64,000 nucleotides of DNA. Source: Deltaproteobacteria bacterium (lineage in GTDB: Bacteria > Desulfobacterota > GWC2-55-46 > DRQE01). Shown piece after piece: positions 54,986 through 64,000 of the stretch. The first letter of the stretch is position 1; the number at the start of each line of letters is the position of its first letter. The notes beneath the pieces were generated by a model. That model was not told where the DNA came from. It saw only the letters and a program-made list of their open reading frames with translations, and searched no databases. The stretch lies in NCBI GenBank assembly GCA_015492245.1, contig WGFM01000017.1, positions 102,693 to 166,692 on the forward strand. Reading direction: 5' to 3'. Position numbers and translations under genes: made by a program.

Positions 54986-55623
54986 AGAAGAAAAGGACCA
55001 TCCCATACCTTCTTGTGCTGATACTCTGTCTGCCCACCCTCGGCCAGACCGAAGAGCTCAAAACCATACTTACAGGACTTTCCCGCAAATACTCCCATAT
55101 TAAGACCTTCTCTGGAGAGTTCTTTCAGGAGACCACCCACCCTGCCATAAAGAAGAAGAGCCTTTCACAGGGAAAGCTCCTCTTCAAGCGCCCGAACATG
55201 TTTCGCTGGTTGATGCTGAACCCGCCGGGCGAAGAGGTCATAAGCGATGGCACAACCCTGTGGATATACCAGCCAGAGCTCTCACAGACCATAAAGACCT
55301 CTACGCAGAGGGGTATGCCGGCACTGGTTGTAAGGCTTATAGGCTCGCTACAGAACATAGAAAGGGATTTTTCTGTGGAATACATGGGAGAGGTGGACAA
55401 CACCGTAGCCCTCGAGCTGCGCCCGAAAGAAGAGATGGGGCCTGTGACAAGGCTCACACTCTTTGTTGACAGTAAAGAACTTACTGTGGTAAAGATTGAA
55501 ATCAAAGAGGAGTTTGGGAGAACCACTTCCATAAGATTCACCCGGCTGGCCCTCAACCCCATACTGGACGACTCCCTCTTTCAGTACAAACCAGGGCCAG
55601 GAGTAACGGTTGTGGAGCCATGA
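54982..55623 (+). CDS. lolA: Outer-membrane lipoprotein carrier LolA
   Basis: Periplasmic chaperone that ferries lipoproteins to the outer membrane, 213 residues. It has a signal peptide (TIPYLLVLILCLPTLG) and the family pattern IKTFSGEFFQET, GKLLFKRPNMFRWLMLNPPGEEVISDGTTLWIY. It is coupled to ftsK and to the next gene by ATGA overlaps. Its presence supports a diderm envelope. Confidence 0.92.
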   Translation: MKKKRTIPYLLVLILCLPTLGQTEELKTILTGLSRKYSHIKTFSGEFFQETTHPAIKKKSLSQGKLLFKRPNMFRWLMLNPPGEEVISDGTTLWIYQPELSQTIKTSTQRGMPALVVRLIGSLQNIERDFSVEYMGEVDNTVALELRPKEEMGPVTRLTLFVDSKELTVVKIEIKEEFGRTTSIRFTRLALNPILDDSLFQYKPGPGVTVVEP

Positions 55624-56411
55624 GGTATCTGTGTCTACCATACATAGTTCTTCTCTTCTTCCTTCTGGCACTACCTCTTGAGGTGTTCTCAGAGGATTAC
55701 GAGCCCGTGGGCTGGGTTACAGAGGTATCAGGCGTTGCCACTGTGGCGGGCCCCGAGGAAGAACCATCTACGGTGGAGAGGGGCACGGAAATCTATATAA
55801 GCGATACCATCGAGACAGGACCATCCGGCTCTGTAACCATGGAGCTTCAGGATGGCTCGGCAATAAGGGTTGGCGAAGACAGCACACTCAAGGTGGTAGA
55901 CTTCCTCTATAGAGAGGAAAGGGGGATGAACCGCTCCTTTTTCAAGCTCCTTAAAGGAAGTGTGCGTGGTATGCTCAACAGCCTCTTCGGAGAGGACTCT
56001 GAGATGAGTTTTGAGACCCCCACATCGATTGCAGGTGTTAAGGGGAGTGACCTGCTCGTCTGGATAGAGGATGGCCACACACTCGTTGCCCTCAACGAGG
56101 GGCGGGGCTTTGTGCGCCACAGGGATACACGCTTTCCAGGGGTTGTGTGGCTGAAACGGGGCTGGATGATAAAGGTTGCAAAGGGGCTGCCACCGGGCAA
56201 ACCCTTCCTCGTGCCACCACACATCAAAAAACGGATACTTAAGTTCCAGATAAAACGGCATCGAGAGCTTATAAAGAAACTCAAAAAGCTCAAGAAACTT
56301 AAAAGAAAGAGGCTCCTGAAAAGACCCCACCTGCCGCCTGTCCCACCACCTTTTAAAAGACCTGTTAAAAGGCCAGGCCCTCCGCATAAACCCGGGCCAC
56401 ACCACAGGTAG
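55620..56411 (+). CDS. Exported FecR-domain protein with Lys/Pro-rich tail
   Basis: Protein of 263 residues with a signal peptide (YIVLLFFLLALPLEVFS) and a FecR-like domain (GWVTEVSGVATVAG, DTIETGPSGSVTMELQDGSAIRVGEDS, TPTSIAGVKGSDLLVW). The last 65 residues are extremely basic and proline-rich (KKLKKLKKLKRKRLLKR, then PPVPPPFKRPVKRPGPP), ending in GPHHR. The tail could bind anionic envelope polymers. No sigma-factor partner is nearby. Confidence 0.82.
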   Translation: MRYLCLPYIVLLFFLLALPLEVFSEDYEPVGWVTEVSGVATVAGPEEEPSTVERGTEIYISDTIETGPSGSVTMELQDGSAIRVGEDSTLKVVDFLYREERGMNRSFFKLLKGSVRGMLNSLFGEDSEMSFETPTSIAGVKGSDLLVWIEDGHTLVALNEGRGFVRHRDTRFPGVVWLKRGWMIKVAKGLPPGKPFLVPPHIKKRILKFQIKRHRELIKKLKKLKKLKRKRLLKRPHLPPVPPPFKRPVKRPGPPHKPGPHHR

Positions 56412-56420
56412 CAGTATGCT

Positions 56421-57269
56421 ATGAAGACTGAATGGCTTGAAGTCGTTGCAAAGGGCGATAAAAGGGGGCAGGAGGTTGCCAGCGCCATCCTCATAGAGGC
56501 AGGCAGCCCCGGGGTGGAAGAAGTAGAAGAGGGCATGCTTCGTGCCTTCTTAAGGCCTGTGCCAGAGGATGGCCTCAGGGGGCTTGAAAGAAGGCTCTCA
56601 CTTATAGGCTGGTCCTTCGAGGCAAGACCCTTCAGGGATAAAGACTGGCTTGAGGAGTGGAAAAGGTTCCTGAGGCCTGTCCGCATAAGGCCCCTTTTTG
56701 TCCACCATGGCTTTGCCCATACCCATATACCCCATGGTTGCATCCCTGTGGAGATAGAACCCTCCATGGCCTTCGGCACAGGCACACATGCCTCGACAAG
56801 GCTTTCTCTTAAGGCACTTGTGTGGCTTCTCTTAAGAAGGGAGAGGCTCTTTACAGGCAAAAAGGAGATTTCCCTGCTCGATGTGGGCACAGGCTCTGGC
56901 ATACTGGCCATGGCAGCAAGCAAGCTCGGTGCAGAAAGGGTGGTGGCAACCGATATAGATGGTGTTGCCCTCAAGAAGGCCAGAAGGAATGCAAGAAAAA
57001 ATAAGACCCCTGTAAGGATTACAGGAAGGTCTCTTTCAGAGATAAGGGGTGGCTTTTCAGTGGTAGTTGCAAATATAATAAAAGAGAGCCTTCTTTCCCT
57101 GTCAGAGGGGCTTGTGGCCAGGACCATGAAAGGGGGCTACCTGGTCCTATCGGGCCTGTTGAGGGAAGACGAGGCAGAAGTGCTCAAGCGGTTCAGGGAG
57201 CTTTCCCTTTCACCTGAAAAGAGGTTTGTTCTAAAAGAATGGGTGGCACTTGTGATGAAAAGACCGTGA
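56421..57269 (+). CDS. prmA: Ribosomal protein L11 methyltransferase
   Basis: Trimethylates ribosomal protein L11. The 282-residue protein has an N-terminal L11-binding domain and the SAM domain with EIEPSMAFGTGTHASTR, LLDVGTGSGILAMAA and VVANIIKESL. It overlaps rsmE by four bases (GTGA). Confidence 0.93.
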   Translation: MKTEWLEVVAKGDKRGQEVASAILIEAGSPGVEEVEEGMLRAFLRPVPEDGLRGLERRLSLIGWSFEARPFRDKDWLEEWKRFLRPVRIRPLFVHHGFAHTHIPHGCIPVEIEPSMAFGTGTHASTRLSLKALVWLLLRRERLFTGKKEISLLDVGTGSGILAMAASKLGAERVVATDIDGVALKKARRNARKNKTPVRITGRSLSEIRGGFSVVVANIIKESLLSLSEGLVARTMKGGYLVLSGLLREDEAEVLKRFRELSLSPEKRFVLKEWVALVMKRP

Positions 57270-58000
57270 GGAGGTTTTTTACCCCCCTTATAGACACAGT
57301 GCGTGGCGTGGCAACCATAGAGAAAGAGGAGTTCCGGCACTTAAAAGGGGTGCTGCGGCTCGAAACAGGTTGCAGGGTGCGTGTGTTCGATGGCAGGGGC
57401 AGGGAGTTCACAGGCACCATAGAGGAGCTCTCCCGCCTGTCTGCACTGGTGAGGCTCGAAGAAGAGGTGGAAAACACCACAGAAAGCCCCCTTGAGATAA
57501 CCCTGCTTCAGGCACTCCTCAAGGGGGACAAAAACGCCCTTGTGGTGCAGAAGGCAACAGAGCTTGGGGTAAAGAGGATAGTGCTCTTTACCACAGAGAG
57601 AACCCTTCCAGACCTTACGGCTGAAAAGACAGAACGCCTTAGAGAAAGGCTCGAGAAGGTCTCCATGGAAAGCCTCAAGCAATGTGGCAGAACCTCTGTG
57701 CCAGAGATACTCATAAAGGGGTTCAAGGAGGCCCTCGTTGCGGGTGGCTCTGTGCCACTTAAACTCCTGTTCCACGAAAGGGCGACCGGATCCCTCAAAG
57801 AGGTCCTTACAGGGCACAGCACCTGCAGGGCCCTGACCCTGGGGGTGGGCCCTGAAGGAGGATTCTCTCAGGAAGAGGTGGCACTTGCAGAAAAGATGGG
57901 CTACCTTGCCGTAAGGTGTGCCCCACGGGTGCTGAGGGCAGAGACCACCGGTATCGTGGCCACAGCCCTCCTCCAGTACGCACTGGGAGACATGGGCTGA
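57266..58000 (+). CDS. rsmE: 16S rRNA m3U1498 methyltransferase
   Basis: SPOUT methyltransferase for U1498 of 16S rRNA, 244 residues. The PUA-like N-terminus (RRFFTPLIDTV) and the knot motifs LTLGVGPEGGFSQEEV and RVLRAETTGIVATALLQY are typical. I use GTG at 57266, which gives the usual MRRFF beginning and overlaps prmA by four bases; the track ATG lies deeper in prmA. Confidence 0.92.
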   Translation: MRRFFTPLIDTVRGVATIEKEEFRHLKGVLRLETGCRVRVFDGRGREFTGTIEELSRLSALVRLEEEVENTTESPLEITLLQALLKGDKNALVVQKATELGVKRIVLFTTERTLPDLTAEKTERLRERLEKVSMESLKQCGRTSVPEILIKGFKEALVAGGSVPLKLLFHERATGSLKEVLTGHSTCRALTLGVGPEGGFSQEEVALAEKMGYLAVRCAPRVLRAETTGIVATALLQYALGDMG

Positions 58001-58057
58001 AGGGGGAGTTTTTTACTTGAAAAACCCTTCTGTTCTGGTAAATTGATATATCCTCCA

Positions 58058-60226
58058 ATGGCCAAGGAACTTCTGTTAGAGATAGGCTCCGAGGAGCTTC
58101 CTGCCCGCTTCATCGAAGAGGGCCGAAGGGGGCTTGGAGGGCTTATTAAAGAAAGGCTTGAGGCATGCGGCCTCGAGTTTGCCCGCATCTACACCCTTGC
58201 CACCCCCAGAAGGCTTACAGCCGTTGTGGAAGGGCTCTCGGAAAGAGAGCCCGATAGAACGGTGGAACTCAAGGGGCCTGCAAAACGGGCCGCCTACGAC
58301 CCCCGGGGAAGACCCACAAAGGCACTTGAGGGGTTCATGCGCTCACAGGGGCTTGAAGAGAAAGACCTTCAGGTGGTGGAAACCCCGAAGGGTGAATACA
58401 TATACGGCATGAAAGAGCTGAAGGGTAGACCCACAGACTCGATTCTGCCAGAGATACTGTCAGATGTGGTGTCCTCTCTTTCCTTTCCAAAGACCATGCG
58501 CTGGAAAGACCTCACCATAAGATACCCCAGGCCCATGCACTGGCTGCTTGCCATATATGGGGGGAAGGTGGTGGACTTCTGCTTCGGGCCTGTGCGGGCC
58601 TCCAACAGAACCAGGGGGCACAGGTTCATGGCACCTGAAGAGTTCTGTGTGGACAGTGTGGAGGCCTACATCGAAGGGCTTGAGGAAAGATTCGTGGTGG
58701 TCTCTCCTGAAAGACGCAGAGAGCTTATAGTTGAGAAGATGAGAGAACTTGTAGAAAAGGCAGGGGGACTCCCCCTTGAAGACCCTGCCCTCCTTGATGA
58801 GGTGGTAAACCTTGTGGAATATCCCGTGGTGATATTGGGTGGGTTCGACCATGGGTTTCTGTCCATGCCAGAAGAGGTGGTTATAAACGCCATGCGGGAG
58901 CACCAGAGATACTTTGGCATCAATGGCCCTGATGGCACACTTATGCCCCTGTTCATAACCGTTGCAAACACCCCTGGAGACACAGACACCATAAGAAGGG
59001 GTAACGAGCGGGTCCTCCGAGCCAGGCTCAACGATGCGCAGTTCTACTATGAAAGGGATAAGAAGGTAAGCCCTGTCCAGAGGGTGGAAGAACTCAAGGG
59101 TGTGGTATTCCAGGCAAAACTCGGCACATCCTACCAGAAGACAGAACGATTCACCCGCCTTGCCCTGTTCCTGGCAGAAAGGCTCGATTTTGCCGAGCCA
59201 CCTCTTGAAAGGCCATCCCCACAGGACTTTCTTACCGAAAGGTTCAACCCCGCAGGGCTTGATAAGAGGGGTGTTTCTGAAAAAGAGCTCAACTACATCA
59301 TAACAGGCAGGGCCTGTATGCTCGCAAAGAGTGATCTTACAAGTGGTATGGTAGGAGAGTTTCCAGCACTTCAGGGTATAATGGGCAGAGAATACGCCCG
59401 CCTTCACGGAGAGATACCCCTGGTATACAACGCCATATACGAACACTACCTTCCACAACATGCAGGCGACAGGCTTCCATCAACCCATGTGGCAAGCCTC
59501 GTGAGCATTGCAGACAGGCTCGATACCATAGTGGGCTGCTTTGCCACAGGGGTTGAACCCACAGGCACACAGGACCCCTACGGGCTCAGACGCCTTGCCC
59601 TCGGCATAATAGCCATAGTGCTGGAGAAGGGCTACAGGGTAGGGCTCGATGTGCTCGTGGAAAAGAGCGCCGAGCTTCTGGCCGAAAGACTCTCTTTCGA
59701 TAGAGAAAAGACCATCTCCGGGGTGCTCGAGTTCTTCAAGGAGAGGCTTCGCCAGAGGCTTCTTTCCCAGGGGCTATCCCATGACTCTGTGGAGGCAGTG
59801 CTCTCAACTCCATGGTTCGATATGGTGGATACAGTGGAAAGGATAAAGGCCCTTGAGGGGTTCAAGACACACCCTGCCTTTGCAGAACTCATAGTGGCAT
59901 TCAAGAGGGTATCCAACATACTGAAAGGGGTAAGCCCCAAGGACAGGCCCGATGAGACACTCTTTGCAGAAGAGCCCGAAAGAGAGCTCTTCAAGAAGGC
60001 AGAAGAGCTAAGACCTGTGCTCAAAAGACTCTCTGAAGAGGCCAACTACAGAGAGCTCTTTGCAACCCTGGCAGGTATAAAAGAGGTGGTGGATAGTTTC
60101 TTCGACGGGGTAAAGGTGATGGCAGAGGATGAAAGGATCAGAGAGAACAGGCTTGCACTCCTCAACCATGTGAGGTCTCTCTACATAGAGATAGCCGACC
60201 TTTCAAGGATTACCCTGCAGATATAG
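58058..60226 (+). CDS. glyS: Glycyl-tRNA synthetase beta subunit
   Basis: Beta chain of the bacterial two-subunit glycyl-tRNA synthetase, 722 residues. Markers are LLLEIGSEELPARF at the N-terminus, FPKTMRWKDLTIRYPRPMHWLLAIYG, and the HD-type and anticodon-binding regions towards the end. The alpha subunit (glyQ), usually adjacent, is not in this window. I use ATG 58058; no Shine-Dalgarno is visible, so a very short leader is possible. Confidence 0.95.
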   Translation: MAKELLLEIGSEELPARFIEEGRRGLGGLIKERLEACGLEFARIYTLATPRRLTAVVEGLSEREPDRTVELKGPAKRAAYDPRGRPTKALEGFMRSQGLEEKDLQVVETPKGEYIYGMKELKGRPTDSILPEILSDVVSSLSFPKTMRWKDLTIRYPRPMHWLLAIYGGKVVDFCFGPVRASNRTRGHRFMAPEEFCVDSVEAYIEGLEERFVVVSPERRRELIVEKMRELVEKAGGLPLEDPALLDEVVNLVEYPVVILGGFDHGFLSMPEEVVINAMREHQRYFGINGPDGTLMPLFITVANTPGDTDTIRRGNERVLRARLNDAQFYYERDKKVSPVQRVEELKGVVFQAKLGTSYQKTERFTRLALFLAERLDFAEPPLERPSPQDFLTERFNPAGLDKRGVSEKELNYIITGRACMLAKSDLTSGMVGEFPALQGIMGREYARLHGEIPLVYNAIYEHYLPQHAGDRLPSTHVASLVSIADRLDTIVGCFATGVEPTGTQDPYGLRRLALGIIAIVLEKGYRVGLDVLVEKSAELLAERLSFDREKTISGVLEFFKERLRQRLLSQGLSHDSVEAVLSTPWFDMVDTVERIKALEGFKTHPAFAELIVAFKRVSNILKGVSPKDRPDETLFAEEPERELFKKAEELRPVLKRLSEEANYRELFATLAGIKEVVDSFFDGVKVMAEDERIRENRLALLNHVRSLYIEIADLSRITLQI

Positions 60227-60292
60227 CAGGCCCGTTGGCCTTTGAACCACTGGAACGGTATGTTCCTGGCAGCCACCTGTGGTGTGGAGGGC

Positions 60293-61690
60293 CTATTTGC
60301 CTATACAGAAGGTGCTGAAGATCCTGTCCAGTATATCCTCTGTTGCGGTCTGGCCTGTAAGCTCACCAAGCCTTTCCAGCGCCCACCGAAGCTCCACACA
60401 CAGGATCTCCCTTGGCTCGCCCCTTTCGGCACACCCCCTTGCCCTTTCAAGCCCCTCGAGGCACCTTCTGAGTGCATCCCGGTGTCTTACAGAGACTATG
60501 AGCTCTAACGGCTCTGCCCCTTCTCTTTCTGCACATACCTCTTCATAGATGGCCTCCTCGAGCCCCTCGATGCCCTCTTCTCTTGCTGCAGAGATGAATA
60601 CCACCCGGAACCCATTGAAAAGCTCTCCTATCTCTCGGGCCACATCGTCTCTGTCTTCCACCAGGTCCATCTTGTTTGCCACAACTATGAAGCCCTTGTC
60701 CCGAAGCTCTTCTTTGAGGGCTAAAAGCACCGAAAGGTCTTCTCCGAGCCCTCCTTCCATGGATGCATCGGTTACAAACAGTGTCAGCTCTGCCCTCTCT
60801 GCCCGCCTTTTTGCCCTGTCTATACCCATGGCCTCTACGGGGTCTTCTGCCCGGCGAAGCCCGGCTGTATCCACAAGCCTTATGGGCAACCCCCTCATGG
60901 ATACCACCTCCTCTATAAAGTCCCGTGTGGTCCCGGGCTGTGGGGTTACTATGGCGCGTTCTTCCTTAAGGAGGATATTGAGAAGGGTGGATTTTCCCAC
61001 ATTGGGTCTACCAAGGATTACCACGCTCACCCCCTCTTTGAGTGCATGGCCTTCCCTGAAGGTGGCAAGAAGTGCCCCCACCTCTCTTTCCACAGAGGAG
61101 ACCCTTTTGAGAAGCTCTTCGGTTGGGAGTGTTTCTATCTCCTCTTCTGCAAAGTCGAGCTCTGCCTCACACGCTGCGGCAAGCTCCATGAGGGTGTCTT
61201 TGATCTCCTCTATCTTCGAAGACAGCCTGCCCTCGAGCCTTCCCCTTGCGCTCTGTGCCGCCCTCTCTGTCTTTGCCCTTATGAGGTCTATGACGGCCTC
61301 TGCCTGGAGAAGGTCCAGCTTTCCGTTTATGAACGCCCTCTTTGTGAACTCCCCGGGTTCTGCTGGCCTGGCTCCCAGCGAGACAAGTGCCTGGACTATC
61401 TCCTCCAGCACCACCATGCTTCCATGGGCGTAGAGCTCCACCACATCCTCGCCCGTGAAGGAGCGGGGGGCCTTCATGTAGACCATGTATCCATCGTCTA
61501 TCGTGTTGCCCTGGGGGTCCTTCATGGTGCCGTAGTAGAGCCTCTGGGGGGTGTGGCGTGCCCGTAAGCTTCGGGGGCTGAAGACCCCTTTAGCCATGGA
61601 GAGGGCATCCCTTCCCGAAAGCCTCACCACCCCTATGGCTCCTTCGCCCACAGGGGTGGAGATGGCTACTATCGTGTCTTTCGGGTTCAT
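60293..61690 (-). CDS. mnmE: tRNA modification GTPase MnmE
   Basis: With MnmG it adds the carboxymethylaminomethyl group to wobble uridine 34. The 465-residue protein has the N-terminal folate-binding domain, the inserted G domain (ILGRPNVGKSTLLN, DTAGLRR, ANKMD) and the C-terminal FCIGK motif with the essential Cys. It follows yidC by eight bases. Confidence 0.97.
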   Translation of the reverse strand: MNPKDTIVAISTPVGEGAIGVVRLSGRDALSMAKGVFSPRSLRARHTPQRLYYGTMKDPQGNTIDDGYMVYMKAPRSFTGEDVVELYAHGSMVVLEEIVQALVSLGARPAEPGEFTKRAFINGKLDLLQAEAVIDLIRAKTERAAQSARGRLEGRLSSKIEEIKDTLMELAAACEAELDFAEEEIETLPTEELLKRVSSVEREVGALLATFREGHALKEGVSVVILGRPNVGKSTLLNILLKEERAIVTPQPGTTRDFIEEVVSMRGLPIRLVDTAGLRRAEDPVEAMGIDRAKRRAERAELTLFVTDASMEGGLGEDLSVLLALKEELRDKGFIVVANKMDLVEDRDDVAREIGELFNGFRVVFISAAREEGIEGLEEAIYEEVCAEREGAEPLELIVSVRHRDALRRCLEGLERARGCAERGEPREILCVELRWALERLGELTGQTATEDILDRIFSTFCIGK

Positions 61691-61698
61691 GGGGCTGT

Positions 61699-63315
61699 TC
61701 AGGCCTTTGCTTTACCTGTCTCCTTGTATAACTGATACTGCTGGGCTATGGAGAGAATGTTGTTTACAAGCCAGTAGAGAACCAGCCCCGAAGGAAATGA
61801 CATGAACACAAAGGTAAGGACCACCGGCATTATGAGCATTATCTTTGCCTGTGTTGGATCCATCGTGGTGGGTGTCATCTTCTGCTGGATGAACATGCTT
61901 ATGCCCATGAGTACAGGGGTTATGTAATATGGGTCCTGTGCAGAAAGGTCCTGTATCCAGAGCATGAACGGGGCATGACGCAACTCTATGGCAACAGAGA
62001 GAAGCTCGTACAGACCGACAAACACAGGGAGCTGCAGCAATATGGGTAGACAACCGCTTACAGGGTTTATCCTGTAGCGCTTGTATAGCTCGTAGAGTTC
62101 CTTGTTCATTCGCTCACGGTCGTTCTTGTATTTTTCCCTTATGGCAAGCATCTGGGGCTGTATCTCCTGCATCTTGCGCATCGATGTAAGGCTGTGCTTT
62201 GTAAGGGGATAGAACAACAGCTTTATCACCACTGTAAGGAGTATTATGGCTATACCGTAGTTTTTTACATACCGCTCGAAGAAGTTGAGAACCACAAGAA
62301 GAGGCCTTGCTATCAGAGAGAACAGGCCAAACTCTATTGCCTCATCGAGCCCCCTGCCCATCGCGATAAGCCTGTCATACTCCTTTGGCCCCAAATAGGC
62401 GGTAAAACCTGTAAGTGTCTGGTGGGTGGGTTCAAGCTCAATGGTTTTTCCAAAGCTGACCTTTCCAGAGTACTGGGCAACAACGGTGCTCTCCCAGAAG
62501 GTATCCCTGTTGTCCTCCGGGATGATTGCAAGTAGAAAATACTTGTCCTCCACCCCTATCCACTCGGGACTTCCCTTGCCCATCTCTATGGTTGTCTCAG
62601 GGTCCTGGCGTTTTGTCTTGCCGTCTATCCTTCTTAAAGGGCCATGGTGAAAGTAGCTGTCTTCCACCACAAACTTGCCTGACAACTCGTTGAGAACCGT
62701 GCCTCTCAGGTTCTCATCCCTGCCGTTTGTAACCTTCAGTTCCACATCTATGGTGTAGTTGTCAGAGGAGAAGACATACCTTTTTTCAACCATTGTGCCA
62801 TCCCTGCTCTGCCACTTAAGGGTAAGCTCTCCTTTTTTCCCCTCTTCTACCCTTAGAGAATCCGCAGGGATCGTAAAGGCCGGTATCTCTGGAAGCCCGC
62901 TTACCTTGAACCTCGTCATAAGGGGGTATATGCCTTCAACAGGGTTCACGATATTTGCAGGCCCTGAGTTCTCTTCTATGGTCTTCCTGTAGTGTTTGAG
63001 CCTGAAGCTCTTTATACCGCCGCCGTAGCTGCTCAGCACAGCCGTGTAAAGAGGGGTATCGATGGTTACGAGCCTCTCCTCGACCTCTGGTGGCAGAGAA
63101 GGTGCTGGAGGGGGTTCTTTCGTTTCGGTTTTTGCAGTGGTTGTTGTCTTTTTCGTCTCCTCTTTCTTTGCAACTGGTTGTTCCTGTGTTGTCTCTTCCT
63201 GTCTTGTTGCAGGTGTTTCGATGCCAAGGTATTCCAACAGTTTTGGATAGAAGATTATCACAAGAAACGAAAGAACCATTGCTATTATGAGTCTCTTCCT
63301 GTCGTTCTCAAACAT
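61699..63315 (-). CDS. yidC: Membrane protein insertase YidC
   Basis: Inserts proteins into the inner membrane; 538 residues. It has an N-terminal helix (RLIIAMVLSFLVIIFYPKLLEYLG), a long periplasmic domain as in Gram-negative YidC, and the conserved five-helix core (YGIAIILLTVVIKLLFYPLTKHSLTSMRKMQ). I use ATG 63315, which overlaps the yidD stop; the track start lies inside yidD. Confidence 0.96.
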   Translation of the reverse strand: MFENDRKRLIIAMVLSFLVIIFYPKLLEYLGIETPATRQEETTQEQPVAKKEETKKTTTTAKTETKEPPPAPSLPPEVEERLVTIDTPLYTAVLSSYGGGIKSFRLKHYRKTIEENSGPANIVNPVEGIYPLMTRFKVSGLPEIPAFTIPADSLRVEEGKKGELTLKWQSRDGTMVEKRYVFSSDNYTIDVELKVTNGRDENLRGTVLNELSGKFVVEDSYFHHGPLRRIDGKTKRQDPETTIEMGKGSPEWIGVEDKYFLLAIIPEDNRDTFWESTVVAQYSGKVSFGKTIELEPTHQTLTGFTAYLGPKEYDRLIAMGRGLDEAIEFGLFSLIARPLLVVLNFFERYVKNYGIAIILLTVVIKLLFYPLTKHSLTSMRKMQEIQPQMLAIREKYKNDRERMNKELYELYKRYRINPVSGCLPILLQLPVFVGLYELLSVAIELRHAPFMLWIQDLSAQDPYYITPVLMGISMFIQQKMTPTTMDPTQAKIMLIMPVVLTFVFMSFPSGLVLYWLVNNILSIAQQYQLYKETGKAKA

Positions 63316-63547
63316 CTTTATGTCGTTCCTTTCTTTCTGGTATGGGGTCATAGCCTCCCGGGTCAAGGGGATGACACCTTAAAACCCTCTTCATGGCAAG
63401 AAAGGCCCCCTTTAGTGCACCATGTCTGTCTATGGACATCCTTGCATAGTCAGAGCAGGAGGGATAAAACCTGCAGCTCGGTGGCAGAAGCGGAGATATT
63501 AAAAACTTGTATGCCCCGAGTATGGCCTTCAAAAACTCCTTCATCAT
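63308..63547 (-). CDS. yidD: Membrane protein insertion efficiency factor YidD
   Basis: Small amphipathic protein of 79 residues with the conserved LLPPSCRFYPSCSDYA and VLRCHPLDPGGYDP motifs. Two adjacent ATGs exist at 63547 and 63544. It overlaps rnpA and yidC by a few bases. Confidence 0.95.
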   Translation of the reverse strand: MMKEFLKAILGAYKFLISPLLPPSCRFYPSCSDYARMSIDRHGALKGAFLAMKRVLRCHPLDPGGYDPIPERKERHKDV

Positions 63548-63897
63548 CTCTTCACAGATTCATTGAAAAGACCGCAAAGCTCTTTTCTTACATTCTGATA
63601 ATTCTTGTCATCAATGTTTATACCCTTTTTTACGGATATAACTATATCGGAGGAAGTTGGGAAGAGGTCTTTATTGAGTCTGAAGAACTCCCTTAAAAGC
63701 CTTTTTATCCTGTTTCTCTTTACAGCTCCTCCCACATGCGCACCAACCGAAAGTCCAAACCTTCTCTGGCCAGTGTTGTTTGGCACTATATATATAACAA
63801 AGTTTCTTGTGGAGTATCTTCTTCCCTCTTTTCTTACCCTTATAAAGTCACTGTTTTTTTTAAGCCGTTCTTTTTTTGTAAACCTCTGGGCCTTCAA
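63544..63897 (-). CDS. rnpA: Ribonuclease P protein component
   Basis: Protein subunit of RNase P, 117 residues, needed for tRNA 5' maturation. The basic motif AVKRNRIKRLLREFFR and FGLSVGAHVGGAVKRN are typical. It starts with TTG, five bases after the rpmH stop. Confidence 0.95.
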   Translation of the reverse strand: MKAQRFTKKERLKKNSDFIRVRKEGRRYSTRNFVIYIVPNNTGQRRFGLSVGAHVGGAVKRNRIKRLLREFFRLNKDLFPTSSDIVISVKKGINIDDKNYQNVRKELCGLFNESVKR

Positions 63898-63902
63898 TTT
63901 TT

Positions 63903-64000
63903 CTATTTACCGCCGGTGATTACGGCAAGGCGCTTTCTTCCCTTTGCCCTTCTTCTTTTAAGAATAGCCCTTCCTCCAGCAGTCTCCATCCTTTTACGGA
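63903..64000 (-). CDS. rpmH: Ribosomal protein L34 (N-terminus beyond window edge)
   Basis: The C-terminal 31 residues are visible: RKRMETAGGRAILKRRRAKGRKRL followed by AVITGGK and TAG. This matches L34. The first part lies beyond the right edge. The order rpmH-rnpA-yidD-yidC-mnmE is that often found beside the chromosomal replication origin and dnaA. Confidence 0.95.
   Translation of the reverse strand, partial: RKRMETAGGRAILKRRRAKGRKRLAVITGGK

Overview
This window looks like a piece of the chromosome of an anaerobic, probably thermophilic, Gram-negative (diderm) bacterium. LolA, a beta-barrel porin, YidC and lipoproteins show the outer membrane. Heavy use of AGG/AGA (Arg) and ATA (Ile) codons at moderate GC is common in thermophiles. 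Anaerobic chemistry is suggested by a HydG-type radical SAM enzyme, O2-independent quinone hydroxylation genes (ubiU/V/T), HdrB/HdrC, an archaeal-type three-piece glutamate synthase and ferredoxin. A Nitrospirota-like (Thermodesulfovibrio-type) or related deep-branching lineage is my best guess; this is inference, not a database match. I see no CRISPR array, prophage, insertion sequence or rRNA operon.

Layout. 0-2.3 kb (-): TPP-riboswitch thiamine operon (HydG/ThiH-like, thiS, thiG cut by the edge). 2.3-5.2 kb (-): uvrA. 5.2-8 kb: decayed sequence, an orphan gene and a radical SAM gene. 8-11.7 kb: DUF3592 protein, trmJ, an FAD dehydrogenase, htpX. 11.8-17.5 kb (+): ssb, then ubiU-ubiV-phasin-like-ubiB-ubiE-ubiT. 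18-20.1 kb: groES-groEL under CIRCE. 20.2-24.4 kb: nth and a zinc/manganese-type uptake cluster. 24.4-24.8 kb: a selenoprotein missed by ORF callers. 24.9-30.8 kb: ndk, a protoglobin-PsiE fusion, an rlmN relic, MTA phosphorylase, a PfkB kinase, a TPR lipoprotein, a frameshifted rodZ and a GAF protein. 30.9-36.1 kb (-): ferredoxin, hdrB, hdrC and three glutamate-synthase modules. 36.2-40 kb: aldehyde dehydrogenase, hflX, a small exported protein and tRNA-Leu. 40.1-47 kb (+): an aberrant chemosensory operon. 47-51.7 kb: endonuclease V, an ABC exporter and a DUF72 protein. 51.7-60.2 kb (+): dCTP deaminase-like, ftsK, lolA, FecR-domain protein, prmA, rsmE, glyS. 60.3-64 kb (-): rpmH-rnpA-yidD-yidC-mnmE, the order often found near a chromosome origin.

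The most notable item is the gene at 24506-24739. It encodes a 77-residue glutaredoxin-like protein with two in-frame UGA codons, one at the redox-motif position and one three residues from the end. Each UGA is followed by a plausible bacterial SECIS hairpin, and the second is a perfect 8-bp stem with a GGU loop. The gene has its own promoter, with a palindrome inside the spacer, and a hairpin after the gene.

Other points of interest are the HydG-type enzyme in a thiamine operon, the anaerobic quinone operon, the HdrBC-glutamate synthase operon, a chemosensory cluster with an apparently dead CheB and an eroded receptor tip, the globin-PsiE fusion, a nine-T frameshift in rodZ, and several promoters placed so close to start codons that the messages would be leaderless.
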